A stretch of DNA of 64,000 nt from Eleginops maclovinus (GCF_036324505.1 NC_086362.1:13784453-13848452), one strand, 5' to 3'; numbered from the stretch's first letter, positions 14,710 through 32,260 are shown. Translations and numbers: made by a program. The notes: generated by a model from the sequence alone, not told the origin.

Positions 14710-15968
14710 TCAGCCTCCCCGGGAAAGTTTACTCTAAGGTGCTGGAAAGGAGGGTCCGGCCGATTGTCGAACCTCAGATTGAAGAGGAACAATGCGGTTT
14801 TCGTCCTGGTCGTGGAACGACGGACCAGCTTTTCACTCTCGCAAGGATCCTGGAGGGGGCCTGGGAGTACGCTCATCCGGTCTACATGTGCTTTGTGGAT
14901 TTGGAGAAGGCGTATGACCGGGTTCCCAGGGAGATACTGTGGGAGGTGCTGCGGGAGTATGGGGTGAGGGGGTCTTTGCTTAGGGCCATCCAATCTCTGT
15001 ACTCCCAAAGCGAGAGCTGTGTCCGGGTCCTCGGCAGCACGTCGGACCGTTTTCCGGTGAGGGTTGGCCTCCGCCAGGGCTGCGCTTTGTCACCAATCCT
15101 GTTTGTGATATTCATGGACAGAATTTCGAGGCGTAGTCGTGGGGGAGGGGGTTTGCAGTTCGGTGGGCTAAGGATTGCACCACTGCTTTTTGCAGATGAT
15201 GTGGTCCTAATGGCTTCATCGGTCTGTGACCTTCAGCACTCACTGGATCGGTTCGCGGCCGAGTGTGAAGCGGCTGGGATGAGGATCAGCACCTCCAAAT
15301 CTGAGGCCATGGTTCTCAGCAGGAAACCGATGGATTGTCCACTCCAGGTAGGGAATGAAGCCTTACCCCAAGTGAAGGAGTTCAAGTATCTCGGGGTCTT
15401 GTTCTCGAGTGAGGGAACAATGGAGCGTGAGATAGGCCGGAGAATCGGAGCAGCGGGAGCGGTACTGCAGTCGCTTTGCCGCACCGTTGTGACGAAAAGA
15501 GAGCTGAGCCAGAAGGCAAAGCTCTCTGTCTACCGGGCCATCTTCGTTCCTACCCTCACCTATGGTCATGAAGGATGGGTCATGACCGAAAGAACGAGAT
15601 CGCGGATACAAGCGGCCGAAATGGGATTTCTCCGCAGGGTGGCTGGCATCTCCCTTAGGGATAAGGTGAGAAGTTCAGTCATCCGGGAGGGACTCGGAGT
15701 AGAACCGCTGCTCCTTCGCGTTGAAAGGAGCCAGTTAAGGTGGTTCGGGCACCTAGTGAGGATGCCACCTGGGCGCCTCCCTAGGGAGGTGTTCCAGGCA
15801 CGTCCAGCTGGGAAGAGACCGAGGGGTAGACCTAGGACCAGGTGGAGGGATTATATCTCTTCACTGGCCTGGGAGCGCCTTGGAATCCCCCAGTCAGAGC
15901 TGGTTGATGTGGCCAGGGAAAGGAAAGTTTGGGGCTCTCTGCTGGAGCTGTTACCTCCGCGACCCTGA
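14710..15968 (+). CDS. reverse transcriptase, C-terminal part (RTE/Rex3-like), 5' truncated
   Basis: An open frame of about 419 codons runs without interruption from the insertion point to TGA at 15966-15968. Counting from an upstream in-frame ATG at 14679 that lies outside the element, landmarks are CGFRPGRGTTDQ (39-50), VDLEKAYDRVPR (73-84), GLRQGCALSP (130-139), the catalytic FADD (171-174) and KYLGVLF in the thumb (236-242). A C-terminal region follows with LRWFGHLVRM (353-362) and GRPRTRW (383-389). The endonuclease domain and the start of the RT are missing, so this copy cannot move by itself. The protein would copy its own RNA at a nicked chromosomal target. Lack of any stop or frameshift suggests a recent insertion. 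Confidence 0.9.
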
Positions 15969-16001
15969 CGGAAAAGCGGGAGAAGATGGATGGATGGATG
16001 G
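14710..16001 (+). mobile_element. 5'-truncated RTE/Rex3-like LINE insertion with 15-bp target duplication
   Basis: The 1.29-kb insertion is flanked by perfect copies of atggcaggctacacc at 14695-14709 and 16002-16016. It ends in a short untranslated tail and a (GATG)n run (about 15984-16004), as I recall for fish Rex3 elements. It begins abruptly inside the reverse transcriptase, as expected for truncated target-primed insertions. Confidence 0.92.
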
Positions 16002-16016
16002 ATGGCAGGCTACACC
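16002..16016 (+). repeat. right target-site duplication of the LINE
   Basis: atggcaggctacacc directly follows the (GATG)n tail. The first ATGG also continues the tail, so the exact junction is ambiguous by a few bases. Confidence 0.9.
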
Positions 16017-16511
16017 CGGCAGTCAGGCTCAGCGTTAGCTTCGACGCTAGCCTCATTTGTTCTGGCTAGGAAGCAGTCGTGTGCTGCCAGCAGGAACAGT
16101 GAAGTACTGAAGTGCTGAGAAACTTAAACAGGTCTTCAATAAATCTAGCAGTGTAAAGGCATAGTCTGTGTTTGAGTAGGAGGAAGATCAGCGCGGAGGG
16201 TTCAGCTGAGGTTTGGATCATTTTTAATACCATATCTCTAAATATCTCTGGAATAGAGATATTTTTCCTCATTATTTCGCTCTCAGATACTTTCAATATG
16301 CACATGACTGGTTTGTGTCAATTAGTTTTTGTCGTTACATATCATTTAATTGTTGTCCAGACGGATGGGGAAGCCTGTGCTGAACCGCTCCACCTAGGGG
16401 CAGATATTGGTAGCTGCGTATTAATGTGAGCAATGTCCTCCATCCAAGTTTCATTATTGGCACACAGTCCTTTAATGCCAAATTAGATCAGGAACTGGGA
16501 CATGCTGAAAA

Positions 16512-16616
<105 letters not shown>

Positions 16617-16850
16617 GAATAATGCGTAAAGCAGCAATGGATGATGTCATCATGGCCTCAGGGGGATTCTGGGACAGCTCATTTGGCCTGGATGGGCGGG
16701 GCACTGATAAATTAACCCCCCCAACCCACCACACCCGCTCTCTCTGTTTCTCACTATGTATCTGTTATGCTCCCTCGCCCTTTTGTTTCCACTGTCAGTA
16801 TAGATGGGGACCCTCAATCAGGATATTTGACGTTCAAGGTTCCGTCTTTA

Positions 16851-16953
<103 letters not shown>

Positions 16954-17028
16954 ACCTCTCATTTCTTAATGTGTGTGTGATGCAAGCTCATTAAACCAGG
17001 AAAGGTTATACTAATGAAACCCAAGGGA

Positions 17029-17031
<3 letters not shown>

Positions 17032-17085
<54 letters not shown>
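17032..17085. repeat. (CA)n microsatellite
   Basis: Uninterrupted CA dinucleotides, 54 bp, only 80 bp after the previous tract. Confidence 0.97.
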
Positions 17086-21927
<4,842 letters not shown>

Positions 21928-21999
21928 CATGGAGCTGTGTAACCTCCCAGTCACTGATGCGGACTGTACCATTTCAGACGTGCTTCTAGGGAGGGTTGA

Positions 22000-22659
22000 A
22001 GACACTGATTGGAGTCCGATCCCCCCCCCCCCCCCCCGCCCTCCGACTGACTGCAGTGAAAGTGGTCCATCCCTCGTTGTTGTTCCAAAGGACAATGGTG
22101 CTTCCATGTCCGGCCCCTCCCACTACTGGTTTTCTGCTACTCTTCCCTCACCCCGCTTTCTATAATCCCCCCACACCCGACCCCTCCCTTCCCTCTATGA
22201 GTGGGGAAGTCATGTATTTGGAGAGTCCAAATCAGAGCCCTCCCAGGTTCCATCTGCTGCTACCTCTGAGCGGTGAAGGGAGGGGAGGAGCTCTCCTTCC
22301 TCCCTGTCTCTTTTCAGCGGCTCTGCCTTTTCATTGGTCTGCCCTTCTTACCTCTTGGTGGCGTGTATGGGCCCCCCCCTCCACTCTCTATTCCTGTCTC
22401 AGAGGCAGGGAGGGAGGCTCACACACGGTCTGCATGTGTGCAGAGAGCTGCCGTGTTAGAGGACCAGAGGATATCAGCGCTGCTTCTATCCTCTCCCTAC
22501 TTTTGGGGATTTGTCCTTTGTCCTAAAAAAGAAAGTCACCTGTCAGGCGGGGGGGCTTGTTTCTGTGGATGACTGGGGTCTTTGCCAGTGGCCAGGGAGG
22601 ACTTCTGAAAGTGATTTGAAAGCTAGTTTTCTGCGTGTGGGAACAGTGAGAGGACAGCC
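22000..22659 (+). promoter_or_regulatory. ank2: presumed promoter and 5' UTR of exon 1
   Basis: This 0.66-kb GC- and pyrimidine-rich stretch directly precedes the exon-1 ATG. It contains a C17 run (22021-22037), an inverted CCAAT box (cattggtc near 22331-22338) and no TATA box near the ATG. It is richer in G and C than the flanks, as expected for a TATA-less promoter. The transcription start cannot be placed from sequence alone. Confidence 0.4.
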
Positions 22660-22788
22660 ATGGCTCACGCCGCGGCTCACATTAAGAAGGCCAGGTCCGA
22701 GATGGATCAACCTCCGGACCTGAAGGCTCTGGAGAAAGCCAGAGAGAGGAGGAGGCGTTCCCGAGAGCGGGCCGAGCGCAAGAGAAAG
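22660..22788 (+). CDS. ank2: ankyrin-B-like coding exon 1 (basic N-terminal extension)
   Basis: This exon encodes 43 residues starting MAHAAAHIKKARSEMD and ending in a very basic stretch (RRRRSRER followed by AERKRK). The ATG has a strong context (gcc before, G after). The exon ends at AAG|gtacaa, phase 0, so the last Lys joins directly to the SDSN of the next exon, as the short basic N-terminal extensions of vertebrate ankyrins do. The extension precedes the first ankyrin repeat and is predicted to be a charged helix or disordered; it has no signal peptide or membrane segment. High GC at third positions contrasts with the surrounding intron-like DNA. The next coding exon is 28.7 kb away, so splicing from here is inferred from phase and family resemblance rather than shown. 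Confidence 0.85.
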
Positions 22789-24336
22789 GTACAAGGCAGA
22801 CTCCCCAGAATCACCCACCTATTCATCCCTCCATCCCACTCCCAGTCATCCATCGACCCTCATCAGACTGTCACTGCACCTTCACACAATGAGGAAGTCT
22901 TCATCAGAGTCCAATATCAAGAAGCAGGAACCATGATCACGACTGTCCTCATTTTACAAGTACTTATTGAGATGGAATGACTTCTGGTTGGACCAGCAAT
23001 CTGAAGAGCTGTGATCAGTGCTATCAGTCCATTGTCACATCCTAGAAACAGATCACAGTGGGATTTGTTAGCAGCGGAACAGACCATAATGACTGCTGTC
23101 CTCATCTCATCCTGTTCTCTGGTGAAGGATCTCCAATGCTGAATCCATCCTTCACTCCACTCCTCATCCTATCATCACGAACCTGACACTGTAAATTACC
23201 TCAGTGCCACTCATCTTCACTCAGTCAGTGTGTCCCTTACTCCCACCTTCCCTTCACAACACACTCCTTACAGTACACCACCCACAACACCTCCACTCGT
23301 CTCCCTGTGGCTGCACCTACGCAGATCCATCTCTGGTGCATTGCTAGGCTACGCAGTGTATGCTCTTTCTATTTGCTCAGGGTTACACACACCCTCTCAC
23401 TGTGCTTTCATTGGTGAGTTGTTATGCAGAGATATGCTCTGAATTTATGGTCAGGGTTTTTACTTTGAAGGCTTTACAAGTCATCATGGGGGGGGGGGAT
23501 TTCACATGTTTCTGTGCAGAATTACAGTTCATGCTTTTTGGCATGCAAGCATAAAGGCAATTGATACACACGGAGTTTCTGAAAAGTTAGGAGAATTGCA
23601 TCCTTGTCATAGTCTCGCTTTTCGGTATTCAAATAAAAATAAGAGACACATTAACCATCAGCTGGTGTTATTTGTCTGAAATGACAATGGATGACTGATT
23701 CTGTCAGTTACATGGAAGTAGATTGGTAAATATTTGGATTTCCAACAAACATTTTAAGAAAGGGTTAATACCTGCAAAGTTGTGCAATCCTTTATTATAA
23801 AGAATGGAGGCGTTGAGAACTTTTTGACGCAAAGTGGAGGGGGATTGCCTCAATGGCCAAGCTTTGGTGTTGCTGTTCATGAGATCTTTTTTATATAGGC
23901 CAATTTGTTTAAAACTGCAATCAAATATGTCATAGATGACTGGTTAAATTGTCTGGTAACGAAAAGTGAATTCACACCTTCCAACCAATCAGAATGTAGA
24001 CTTTCTAGTGTCCATGGTATAGAGAAAAACAACAGAGCGGTAAAGGAGTGCAAGCACAGGCCTGCATGGTGTGAAAGGGACAGGGTGACATTAAGAAGCA
24101 ATAAGGGAACATTATCCAATCATAAATATCTTATCTGTGACCTTTGACTTGACTTAATGATGGGTAATAGCTATGATACAGACCATCACTTGGCATCAAA
24201 ATAGCATTTTTCAAAAGCCCTGTGATCTCTGTACGGGTTGGGATGCAGAGCTGTTGTTTTTCTGTCTCTGCACTCAACTGCACGGGAGATTATCACATGG
24301 GATTATTGCTGTTCCCTCTCTCCCCCTCTGCCTGTC

Positions 24337-24448
<112 letters not shown>

Positions 24449-24975
24449 AAAGGGTTAATACATTCATTTGGTGGATTGTCCAAGTGTCAGACAGTTCTAT
24501 CTGAGGAACACAGAGCTCACTCTGCGGCCCGGCTGGGTCCATTAAACCCGTGTTAATGGTTCTTTGTGGGTTAGATGGCTGGGCAGGGATAATACACGTC
24601 TAAAGCATGTTGTTGTGAAAGTCTGAAACACATTATGTTATATTGGACTTCTTATTGAATATGTCATCATGGAGGTCCCAGCATCACATATTGTATAACA
24701 AAGCGGGGGAAAATGCAGCGCACACGTGTTACATATGGAGGGATCAGCTGCTGACCCAGGCCCGGTCTTTACCTGCTGCTTTTGTAATGCAAGAGGCTTT
24801 TTGTACCGTGGCTGTTTTACACCAATGAAAGTTATATGTTTGGAAGAAACTGCTTTTTAAGCTATTTACATCGGCAGCATCACTACAGCTGTGTTGGAAT
24901 GGTGAAATCAGTGCATGTATTTGTTAACTACAGTAAACTCTAGGGATGGAGAGGAATCAAAGTCAGGATCTACCA

Positions 24976-25300
24976 TTAAAGGGGGCCTGTCATGCTGAAG
25001 TTCAGGTTCATATGTAATGTCTCTACTGGGACATGTCTCCATGCTTTAATGTTTAAAGCTCTTTATTTTTCTCATACTGCCTGTGCTGCAGCACCTCTTT
25101 TCACCCTCTGTCTGAAACCAGAGCCCAGTCTGCTCTGATTGGGAAGCTGGCCGCCTGTTTTGACTGGTCAACTGCTTAGAGATTAGCCTATCACCTACGA
25201 TATGTTGGAGCGCCAGCCAATAGAAGAGCGAGTGTTCCGTAGTTAGGGATTTTATCCACACACCACAGGAGAGGAAAACCCTCACAACCCGAATAGGGCC
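24976..25300 (-). mobile_element. MITE-like repeat, family A, inverted copy
   Basis: Read on the minus strand, it shares long stretches with 48221-48530 and 56676-56885, including gagcagactgggctctggtt, tcagacagagggtgaaaaga and aaagagctttaaacattaaa. One end reads taaagggggcctgtcatgct and the other gaatagggcctcttca; these are loosely inverted, as in a non-autonomous DNA transposon. Confidence 0.6.
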
Positions 25301-28300
25301 TCTTCAAATAAAGGTTGCGACACATTACGTTACGTTGCGTTTGGATGCCATATAAAACCCAAGTATTCAGAACATGTTTACCTAAACCTAACCTTATATA
25401 TGGCGTTCTGGGTTAAGATGCTTATTTTTTAAATATGCACATAATCCAGCCTTTTGTTAGCCAGAAAAGTACTTTCTCCAGAGAGAGGAAACACTACAGT
25501 GAGCTCACTCTAAAAAGCACTTTATACACACATAAACAAATACAACTTCTCAGGTTAAATGTCTAAGTGGAATCTCTCATTCTATACAGGAATCACATCA
25601 ACATCCTACTAGTTCCTCTACTTCACCCAATCAGGCACATTAATCACTGTGCGGGTGCATCAGTGATTTAATAGGCTCCTGAAATAACAGTGATGTTGTG
25701 AGTAAATCCATCTTCCTCCCAGTGTAAATCTGTGTCCTGAGGGAGTATACACTGCCAGACTCACGTCACAATATACTTTGATGAACCTCTCGTAGTGTGA
25801 TGGCCTGGAACAAGGCAGATGTTTTCATTGGACTCCAGGCACATTAAAGAGTCATTTAGTCACCGTATCTAGAAAAATGTGGCAGATACTTTCTGAGGGT
25901 TGCAATGTTTAAGAATCTCACTTTGACACCAAAATATTTGGTGTCACAGCAGATGTATTCAGTTGACTATCCGTGAACCTTTATTACATCAGGAGAATTC
26001 CATGGTAAATGTGTTTTACCCCACTGAGATCAGAATCCATGTACCTTCACTCGTCATACAGAGGGGACATTTACAAAAAGAGTGCTTCACTTATCTGTCA
26101 TCAGAACCAATCTCCCAGACCACACTTGATTTGTGTCAAATCAAAACTTATATTTCAGAATGTATTTCAATCATATCATCAAGGTCTATCAATTTCAGAC
26201 AATTCTATACTGTGCATTATGGCTTGCATCTAAACGAAGTTGACATTCATTATGTTAAAGAGTTTGGAGAATTATGAGAAACTATTCAAGAGCTGACTAG
26301 CTTCACGGCGCTACTTTAGGCAGCCATATTGGATCTCTTCATGTTGTGTCCACAAATAAGGTAAACAGTAGCCACTTGACCACCAATTGATAGCTTCAAT
26401 TTGGCTAAACATTTGGTTTTTGGCTACATTTTCAGTTGAGGGCCCTATATTATCTCTTAAACTGTTTGTGTGGTCTCAGCCCGAGCTAACGAGCAGAATG
26501 ACTTCGCTCATTTCTTATATTAGCCTTCTGATTTGGGATAAATCTCCAAGAGCTCAAGCTGGATTTGTTCTGCTTGATAATTACAATTCAGAAATAACGT
26601 TACCATGACAGACAGTTCAGCTTTCTGCTTGTCCTTCAATCAAGCAAATTCATTACATCCTCAGTTTATATCCTAGCTGTTTCATGAACACATTTAGCAC
26701 ACATGTCTTTTAGAAATGTAACTAATATTTTTCCTCTGGCATTTTTAAAGACTCCTGTAGTCATTTTTGTTTTTGGCAAATCAAGTGAAGCATGAGTCAA
26801 CATAGATTACGTAATCGTTGGGGGAAAAGATGGGCTGAACAGCTTTTGGTTTCCATCTGTGTGTTTTGGCTGGGAGGGCAGCTTGGAACAGCTGATATTG
26901 CAGTAAACATCTAAAATCATGTCCATGCTAACATGTGGCCACACATTTACACACTGTTTTGCATTAGGAATGAATTTGACAGGCCTTTTGAGCCTGATGC
27001 CTTCCTTTCACTTTGGATCCACGCAGTCATTGCAGGTCGAGGTGTTTTTCATTGTGAAATCATTGGTCTCTCCTTTCCTTAGATTATTCACATCACACTT
27101 CTTCTTATTATCCGATCTAAAGTAAAACTGTCCATGCATTCCAATGAAATGTGAGGCAGAGTTTGTGTCAGCTGCCTCTGTGTCTCTCACTGCAGTGCCT
27201 CTGCAGGTACAGTAAGACACCTAGCAGACCTTCACCTCTGCCTTCCCTCGTTCTACAGGATTATCTCTTCTCTCAGTCATGTTCCCTGTCTAACGACGTC
27301 CTTCAGTATATGTCGCGTCTCTAACTGTCTTTTTAGATCTCTCAGCTTTACATCTGCAGTAGAGCAGCATGCTGCTGAGCAGGAGAATGCGCATTCACCT
27401 TTCATATTCCCTGAGGTTGACCTCAGGGAATGTGTCCCGGTCTCTTTCACTCTGCCTGTTAGGTAGAAGGTGTAGACATTAGCAGTTACACCTTTGATCT
27501 CCATGCTGAAAACAACTACACATCTGTCAAAGTCTAATCATTAATGTTGTTTTGGTAAATTAATTCTCATTTATAGCAGCACCACTTGAATTAGTCTGAC
27601 CAGTTGCTTATGAAGGGCTAACATAAGATAATGTTACCAAAAGCTCTGGATAGATTGCCTGTATAATGTTGATTATTGAGTGAGATTGCTGACTCTAACA
27701 CTGTGTTTTTAAATGAACATAAACTGCACCCAAGTTATTGTCAGAAAATGAGGAAACATCTGACTCGTAGGATGTTGGTAAATGAAGGGAAAGCTGCCAA
27801 AATGTAATGTATCCTGATCCTTCCCACCAACCATCTGCCCCAAGATTAAAGGTTTAGCTTCTCTGCACTGCCTGTAGAATCCACCTGCTCACTTTTGCGA
27901 TTTGCAGTTATACTTCTATTTAAAAGTATCGTTTTGTTTTGACTCAAATCAAGCTAAAATTGGGAACGATCGGCTGCTTATAAGTGCCTTAAACACTGAC
28001 ATTTCTGTTACATTACAAAATCTTTCATTTTCACTCATCATTGGGGCCTTACCAGTCAAGATCACATGTTTCTAAATGAATCTTGTGCAACAGTTTAAGA
28101 GACAGAATGCTAGTTTTTGTCTATGAGAGAGGGAGTCTTACAGGTTGACTGGACATTTGATAATCACATCTCATCCTTAAAGGTCCCCGATTAAACTCTT
28201 TTTCAACAATATATCACAGATATCAGATATATTCGGAACCTGTCTATGATTGGCTGGAACACCAAACAGATCATTGTAGCATCCCATAATCCCCTCTGTT

Positions 28301-29560
28301 TCAGCCCTGTTCAGTGTCTGTAGCTCTAAATGATAATGAGCTGCTGCTGGCCACGCCCCTCTGTGCAGTGGTTGGTTTAAAAAACACAATGGTGCCCTAG
28401 GAGGAGACTCAGGTGATAAGGTGGGCAGGGGTTAGCTTGGTTGGTTAGTGGCTAATGGTTGCACAAGCCAAAGTGACATTGTGACATCACAAAGTGGCCA
28501 AAATCTGATCAGCTGATTTTCAGACAAAAACATAGAGAATCTTTGTTCCTGAGACTTTCACAATCTCCTCACAGACTGGGGACATATTTATGTATCACAA
28601 TAGATTCTGTGAAATGTATTTTGCGTATGAACAAGACAAAGAGAAGATGAGTGCGCTGTCTGGGTTTGAAGAAGGGACATGTCTCCATCACTGCAGAGAT
28701 ATATAACACCTCAGACGCAGTTTCCTTGACTACAGGGTCAGCTGCTGAGCTGATATAAAGTTATCGTACAAAACTTATTCTGCTCTCACATTTCAGACTT
28801 AATTACTGGCTCGACTCCCCCAGAGGAGATCTGATGAAGCTCCTTCCAGAGCCTAATTGAAATGATGTGAACAATTACATAATTCACCCTTAATCTTCCT
28901 ACTGCTCGCTGGCCCGGCTCTTTCTTTTCCTGTCGGTATCTCTCAAATATAACGGGAGATTGATGGTGTAATCCGCTGTAGGGTCCCCGTGTGGATTAAT
29001 CCATTTGCCATTTCAGCCACAGTTGTTTTTATGGCCATTTGCATAACACATTTCAGCCTGAGCCTTCCTGACGTGTTAGCTGTTAGGTTCTGAGTAAATG
29101 GAGCTCAGATGCAGCACCATTCTCAGGCTTCTATTATAAGTTAATCAGAAATATATATATTATATATGACTTGTTTATGGATTGTATGCACAGTTTTCTC
29201 TAAAATAAACAACAATAGTGTTGAAACAGCTTGCCACACTGTGTGCTACTGTGGGACTCACACCTGTCTCTGTCCTGGTGTATTCTGTCTCCAGCTTCCA
29301 GCACTGTGTGAGTATGTAGGCAGCGTTTAGTGAACGCACTCTTTGTGTTCCTCCAGTTAGTCACTCTCTGTTGCCTGGAGTGCTGGATGAAAATGTCTAC
29401 TATACGTCTCTATCTTTTTATTTTTACTGAATCAGTATGGGTTTTACTATATTACATTCAATCTAAAAATAATGAAATGAGATAAAACCAAATAATGAAC
29501 GCACATAACAAAAGAAAAGAGACATGAAAAATAAAATAAAAACATTAGAGTATCCCATGA
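25301..29560. other. intron 1, no gene seen
   Basis: AT-rich intronic sequence containing only the family-B repeat at 28171-28400. Confidence 0.5.
28171..28400 (-). mobile_element. MITE-like repeat, family B, inverted copy
   Basis: It begins ccttaaaggtccccgattaa. On the minus strand it shares ggggcgtggccagcagcagc, tcatttaaagctac-type sequence and aacagggctgaaacagaggg with 46336-47165 and 58915-59115. Confidence 0.6.
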
Positions 29561-31839
29561 AGTACTCAGATCTTGTACTTGAGTAAAGTAGAAGTACTCT
29601 GATCTTGTACTTGAGTAAAAGTAGAAGTACTCAGATCTTGTACTTGAGTAAAATAGAAGTACTCAGATCTTGTACTTGAGTAAAAGTAGAAGTACTCAGA
29701 TCTTGTACTTGAGTAAAAATAGAAGTACTCAGATCTTGTACTTGAGTAAAATAGAAGTACTCAGATCTTGTACTTGAGTAAAAGTAGAAGCACTCAGGTC
29801 TTGTACTTGAGTAAAAGTAGAAGTACTCAGATCTTGTACTTGAGTAAAAGTAGAAGTACTCAGATCTTGTACTTGAGTAAAAGTAGAAGTACTCAGATCT
29901 TGTACTTGAGTAAAAGTAGAAGTACTCAGATCTTGTACTTGAGTAAAAGTAGAAGTACTCAGGTCTTGTACTTGAGTAAAAGTAGAAGTACTCAGATCTT
30001 GTACTTGAGTAAAAGTCGAAGTACTCAGATCTTGTACTTGAGTAAAAGTAGAAGTACTCAGGTCTTGTACTTGAGTAAAAGTAGAAGTACTCAGATCTTG
30101 TACTTGAGTAAAAGTATAAATACTCAGATCGTGTACTTGAGTAAAAGTAGAAGTACTCAGATCTTGTACTTGAGTAAAAGTAGAAGTACTCAGATCTTGT
30201 ACTTGAGTAAAAGTATAAGTACTCAGGTCTTGTACTTGAGTAAAAGTATAAGTACTCAGATCTTGTACTTGAGTAAAAGTAGAAGTACTCAGATCTTGTA
30301 CTTGAGTAAAAGTAGAAGTACTCAGGTCTTGTACTTGAGTAAAAGTAGAAGTACTCAGATCTTGTACTTGAGTAAAAGTAGAAGTACTCAGATCTTGTAC
30401 TTGAGTAAAAGTAGAAGTACTCAGGTTTTGTACTTGAGTAAAAGTAGAAGTACTCAGATCTTGTACTTGAGTAAAAGTCGAAGTACTCAGATCTTGTACT
30501 TGAGTAAAAGTAGAAGTACTCAGGTCTTGTACTTGAGTAAAAGTAGAAGTACTCAGATCTTGTACTTGAGTAAAAGTATAAATACTCAGATCGTGTACTT
30601 GAGTAAAAGTAGAAGTACTCTGATCTTGTACTTGAGTAAAAGTAGAAGTACTCAGATCTTGTACTTGAGTAAAAATAGAAGTACTCAGATCTTGTACTTG
30701 AGTAAAAGTAGAAGTACTCAGATCTTGTACTTGAGTAAAAATAGAAGTACTCAGATCTTGTACTTGAGTAAAATAGAAGTACTCAGATCTTGTACTTGAG
30801 TAAAAGTAGAAGCACTCAGGTCTTGTACTTGAGTAAAAGTAGAAGTACTCAGATCTTGTACTTGAGTAAAAGTAGAAGTACTCAGATCTTGTACTTGAGT
30901 AAAAGTAGAAGTACTCAGATCTTGTACTTGAGTAAAAGTAGAAGTACTCAGATCTTGTACTTGAGTAAAAGTAGAAGTACTCAGGTCTTGTACTTGAGTA
31001 AAAGTAGAAGTACTCAGATCTTGTACTTGAGTAAAAGTCGAAGTACTCAGATCTTGTACTTGAGTAAAAGTAGAAGTACTCAGGTCTTGTACTTGAGTAA
31101 AAGTAGAAGTACTCAGATCTTGTACTTGAGTAAAAGTATAAATACTCAGATCGTGTACTTGAGTAAAAGTAGAAGTACTCAGATCTTGTACTTGAGTAAA
31201 AGTAGAAGTACTCAGATCTTGTACTTGAGTAAAAGTATAAGTACTCAGGTCTTGTACTTGAGTAAAAGTATAAGTACTCAGATCTTGTACTTGAGTAAAA
31301 GTAGAAGTACTCAGATCTTGTACTTGAGTAAAAGTAGAAGTACTCAGGTCTTGTACTTGAGTAAAAGTAGAAGTACTCAGATCTTGTACTTGAGTAAAAG
31401 TAGAAGTACTCAGATCTTGTACTTGAGTAAAAGTAGAAGTACTCAGGTTTTGTACTTGAGTAAAAGTAGAAGTACTCAGATCTTGTACTTGAGTAAAAGT
31501 CGAAGTACTCAGATCTTGTACTTGAGTAAAAGTAGAAGTACTCAGGTCTTGTACTTGAGTAAAAGTAGAAGTACTCAGATCTTGTACTTGAGTAAAAGTA
31601 TAAATACTCAGATCGTGTACTTGAGTAAAAGTAGAAGTACTCAGATCTTGTACTTGAGTAAAAGTAGAAGTACTCAGATCTTGTACTTGAGTAAAAGTAG
31701 AAGTACTCAGGTCTTGTACTTGAGTAAAAGTATAAGTACTCAGATCTTGTACTTGAGTAAAAGTAGAAGTACTCAGATCTTGTACTTGAGTAAAAGTAGA
31801 AGTACTCAGGTCTTGTACTTGAGTAAAAGTAGAAGTACC
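29561..31839. repeat. 33-bp minisatellite, about 69 units, with nested higher-order repeats
   Basis: The unit is gtactcagatcttgtacttg plus agtaaaagtagaa, 33 bp. Unit variants (cagg for caga, tcgaagt, taaatactcagatcgtg, cactcagg, a 32-bp unit with taaaatag) recur at fixed distances. tcgaagt lies at 30017, 30479, 31039 and 31501; gatcgtgtac variants lie at 30131, 30593, 31153 and 31615. Spacings are 462 bp (14 units) and 1022 bp (31 units, one short by a base). The array lies in intron 1. Because 33 is a multiple of three, both strands have long open frames with an 11-residue repeat, but these are not genes. Confidence 0.97.
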
Positions 31840-32260
31840 AGAGTGTAGGAATACTCTGTCACAGTAAAAGTCCTGCATTCTAAATGTTCCTCCAGTGAAA
31901 GTAGAAAGTACTCTCCTCTAAATGTACTTAAAGTAGTGACAGTAAAAAGTAGTCATTGTTTGATTGGTCCATTTCAGAATAATATCTCTGATATGTTTTA
32001 TAATGATTGATCATTAAAGTGTTCTCAGAGCTGGTAAAGGTGCAGCTAGTTTGAATGGCTTTGTATACTGCAGGGTAGCTGCTGAATTTACTCCAGGTGA
32101 ACTACAGTCTGATTTAAGGGCTGATTATATTTACCATCATTAATCCAGATCTGTAAAGAAACTAAAGGGATTAAATACATGTAGTGGAGTAAAAGTACAC
32201 CATTTACCTCTGAGTTGTAGAGGAGTAGCAATAAATGGGAAAAGTACTTAGTTACTTTCC
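31840..32260 (+). repeat. body of the AAGTACTCAG-type dispersed repeat, next to the array
   Basis: The non-tandem remainder reads gagtgtaggaatactctgtc, acagtaaaagtcctgcattc and later gtagtggagtaaaagtacac and gggaaaagtacttagttact. This is the normal continuation of the dispersed fish element whose first segment is amplified in the array. Confidence 0.75.

Noticed and set aside
29561..31839. CRISPR-like array
   Set aside because: The units are directly contiguous with no unique spacers, and the surrounding genome is vertebrate.
30751..31878. 375-codon minus-strand open frame as a threonine-rich repeat protein
   Set aside because: It follows entirely from the 33-bp tandem repeat, with no independent coding evidence.
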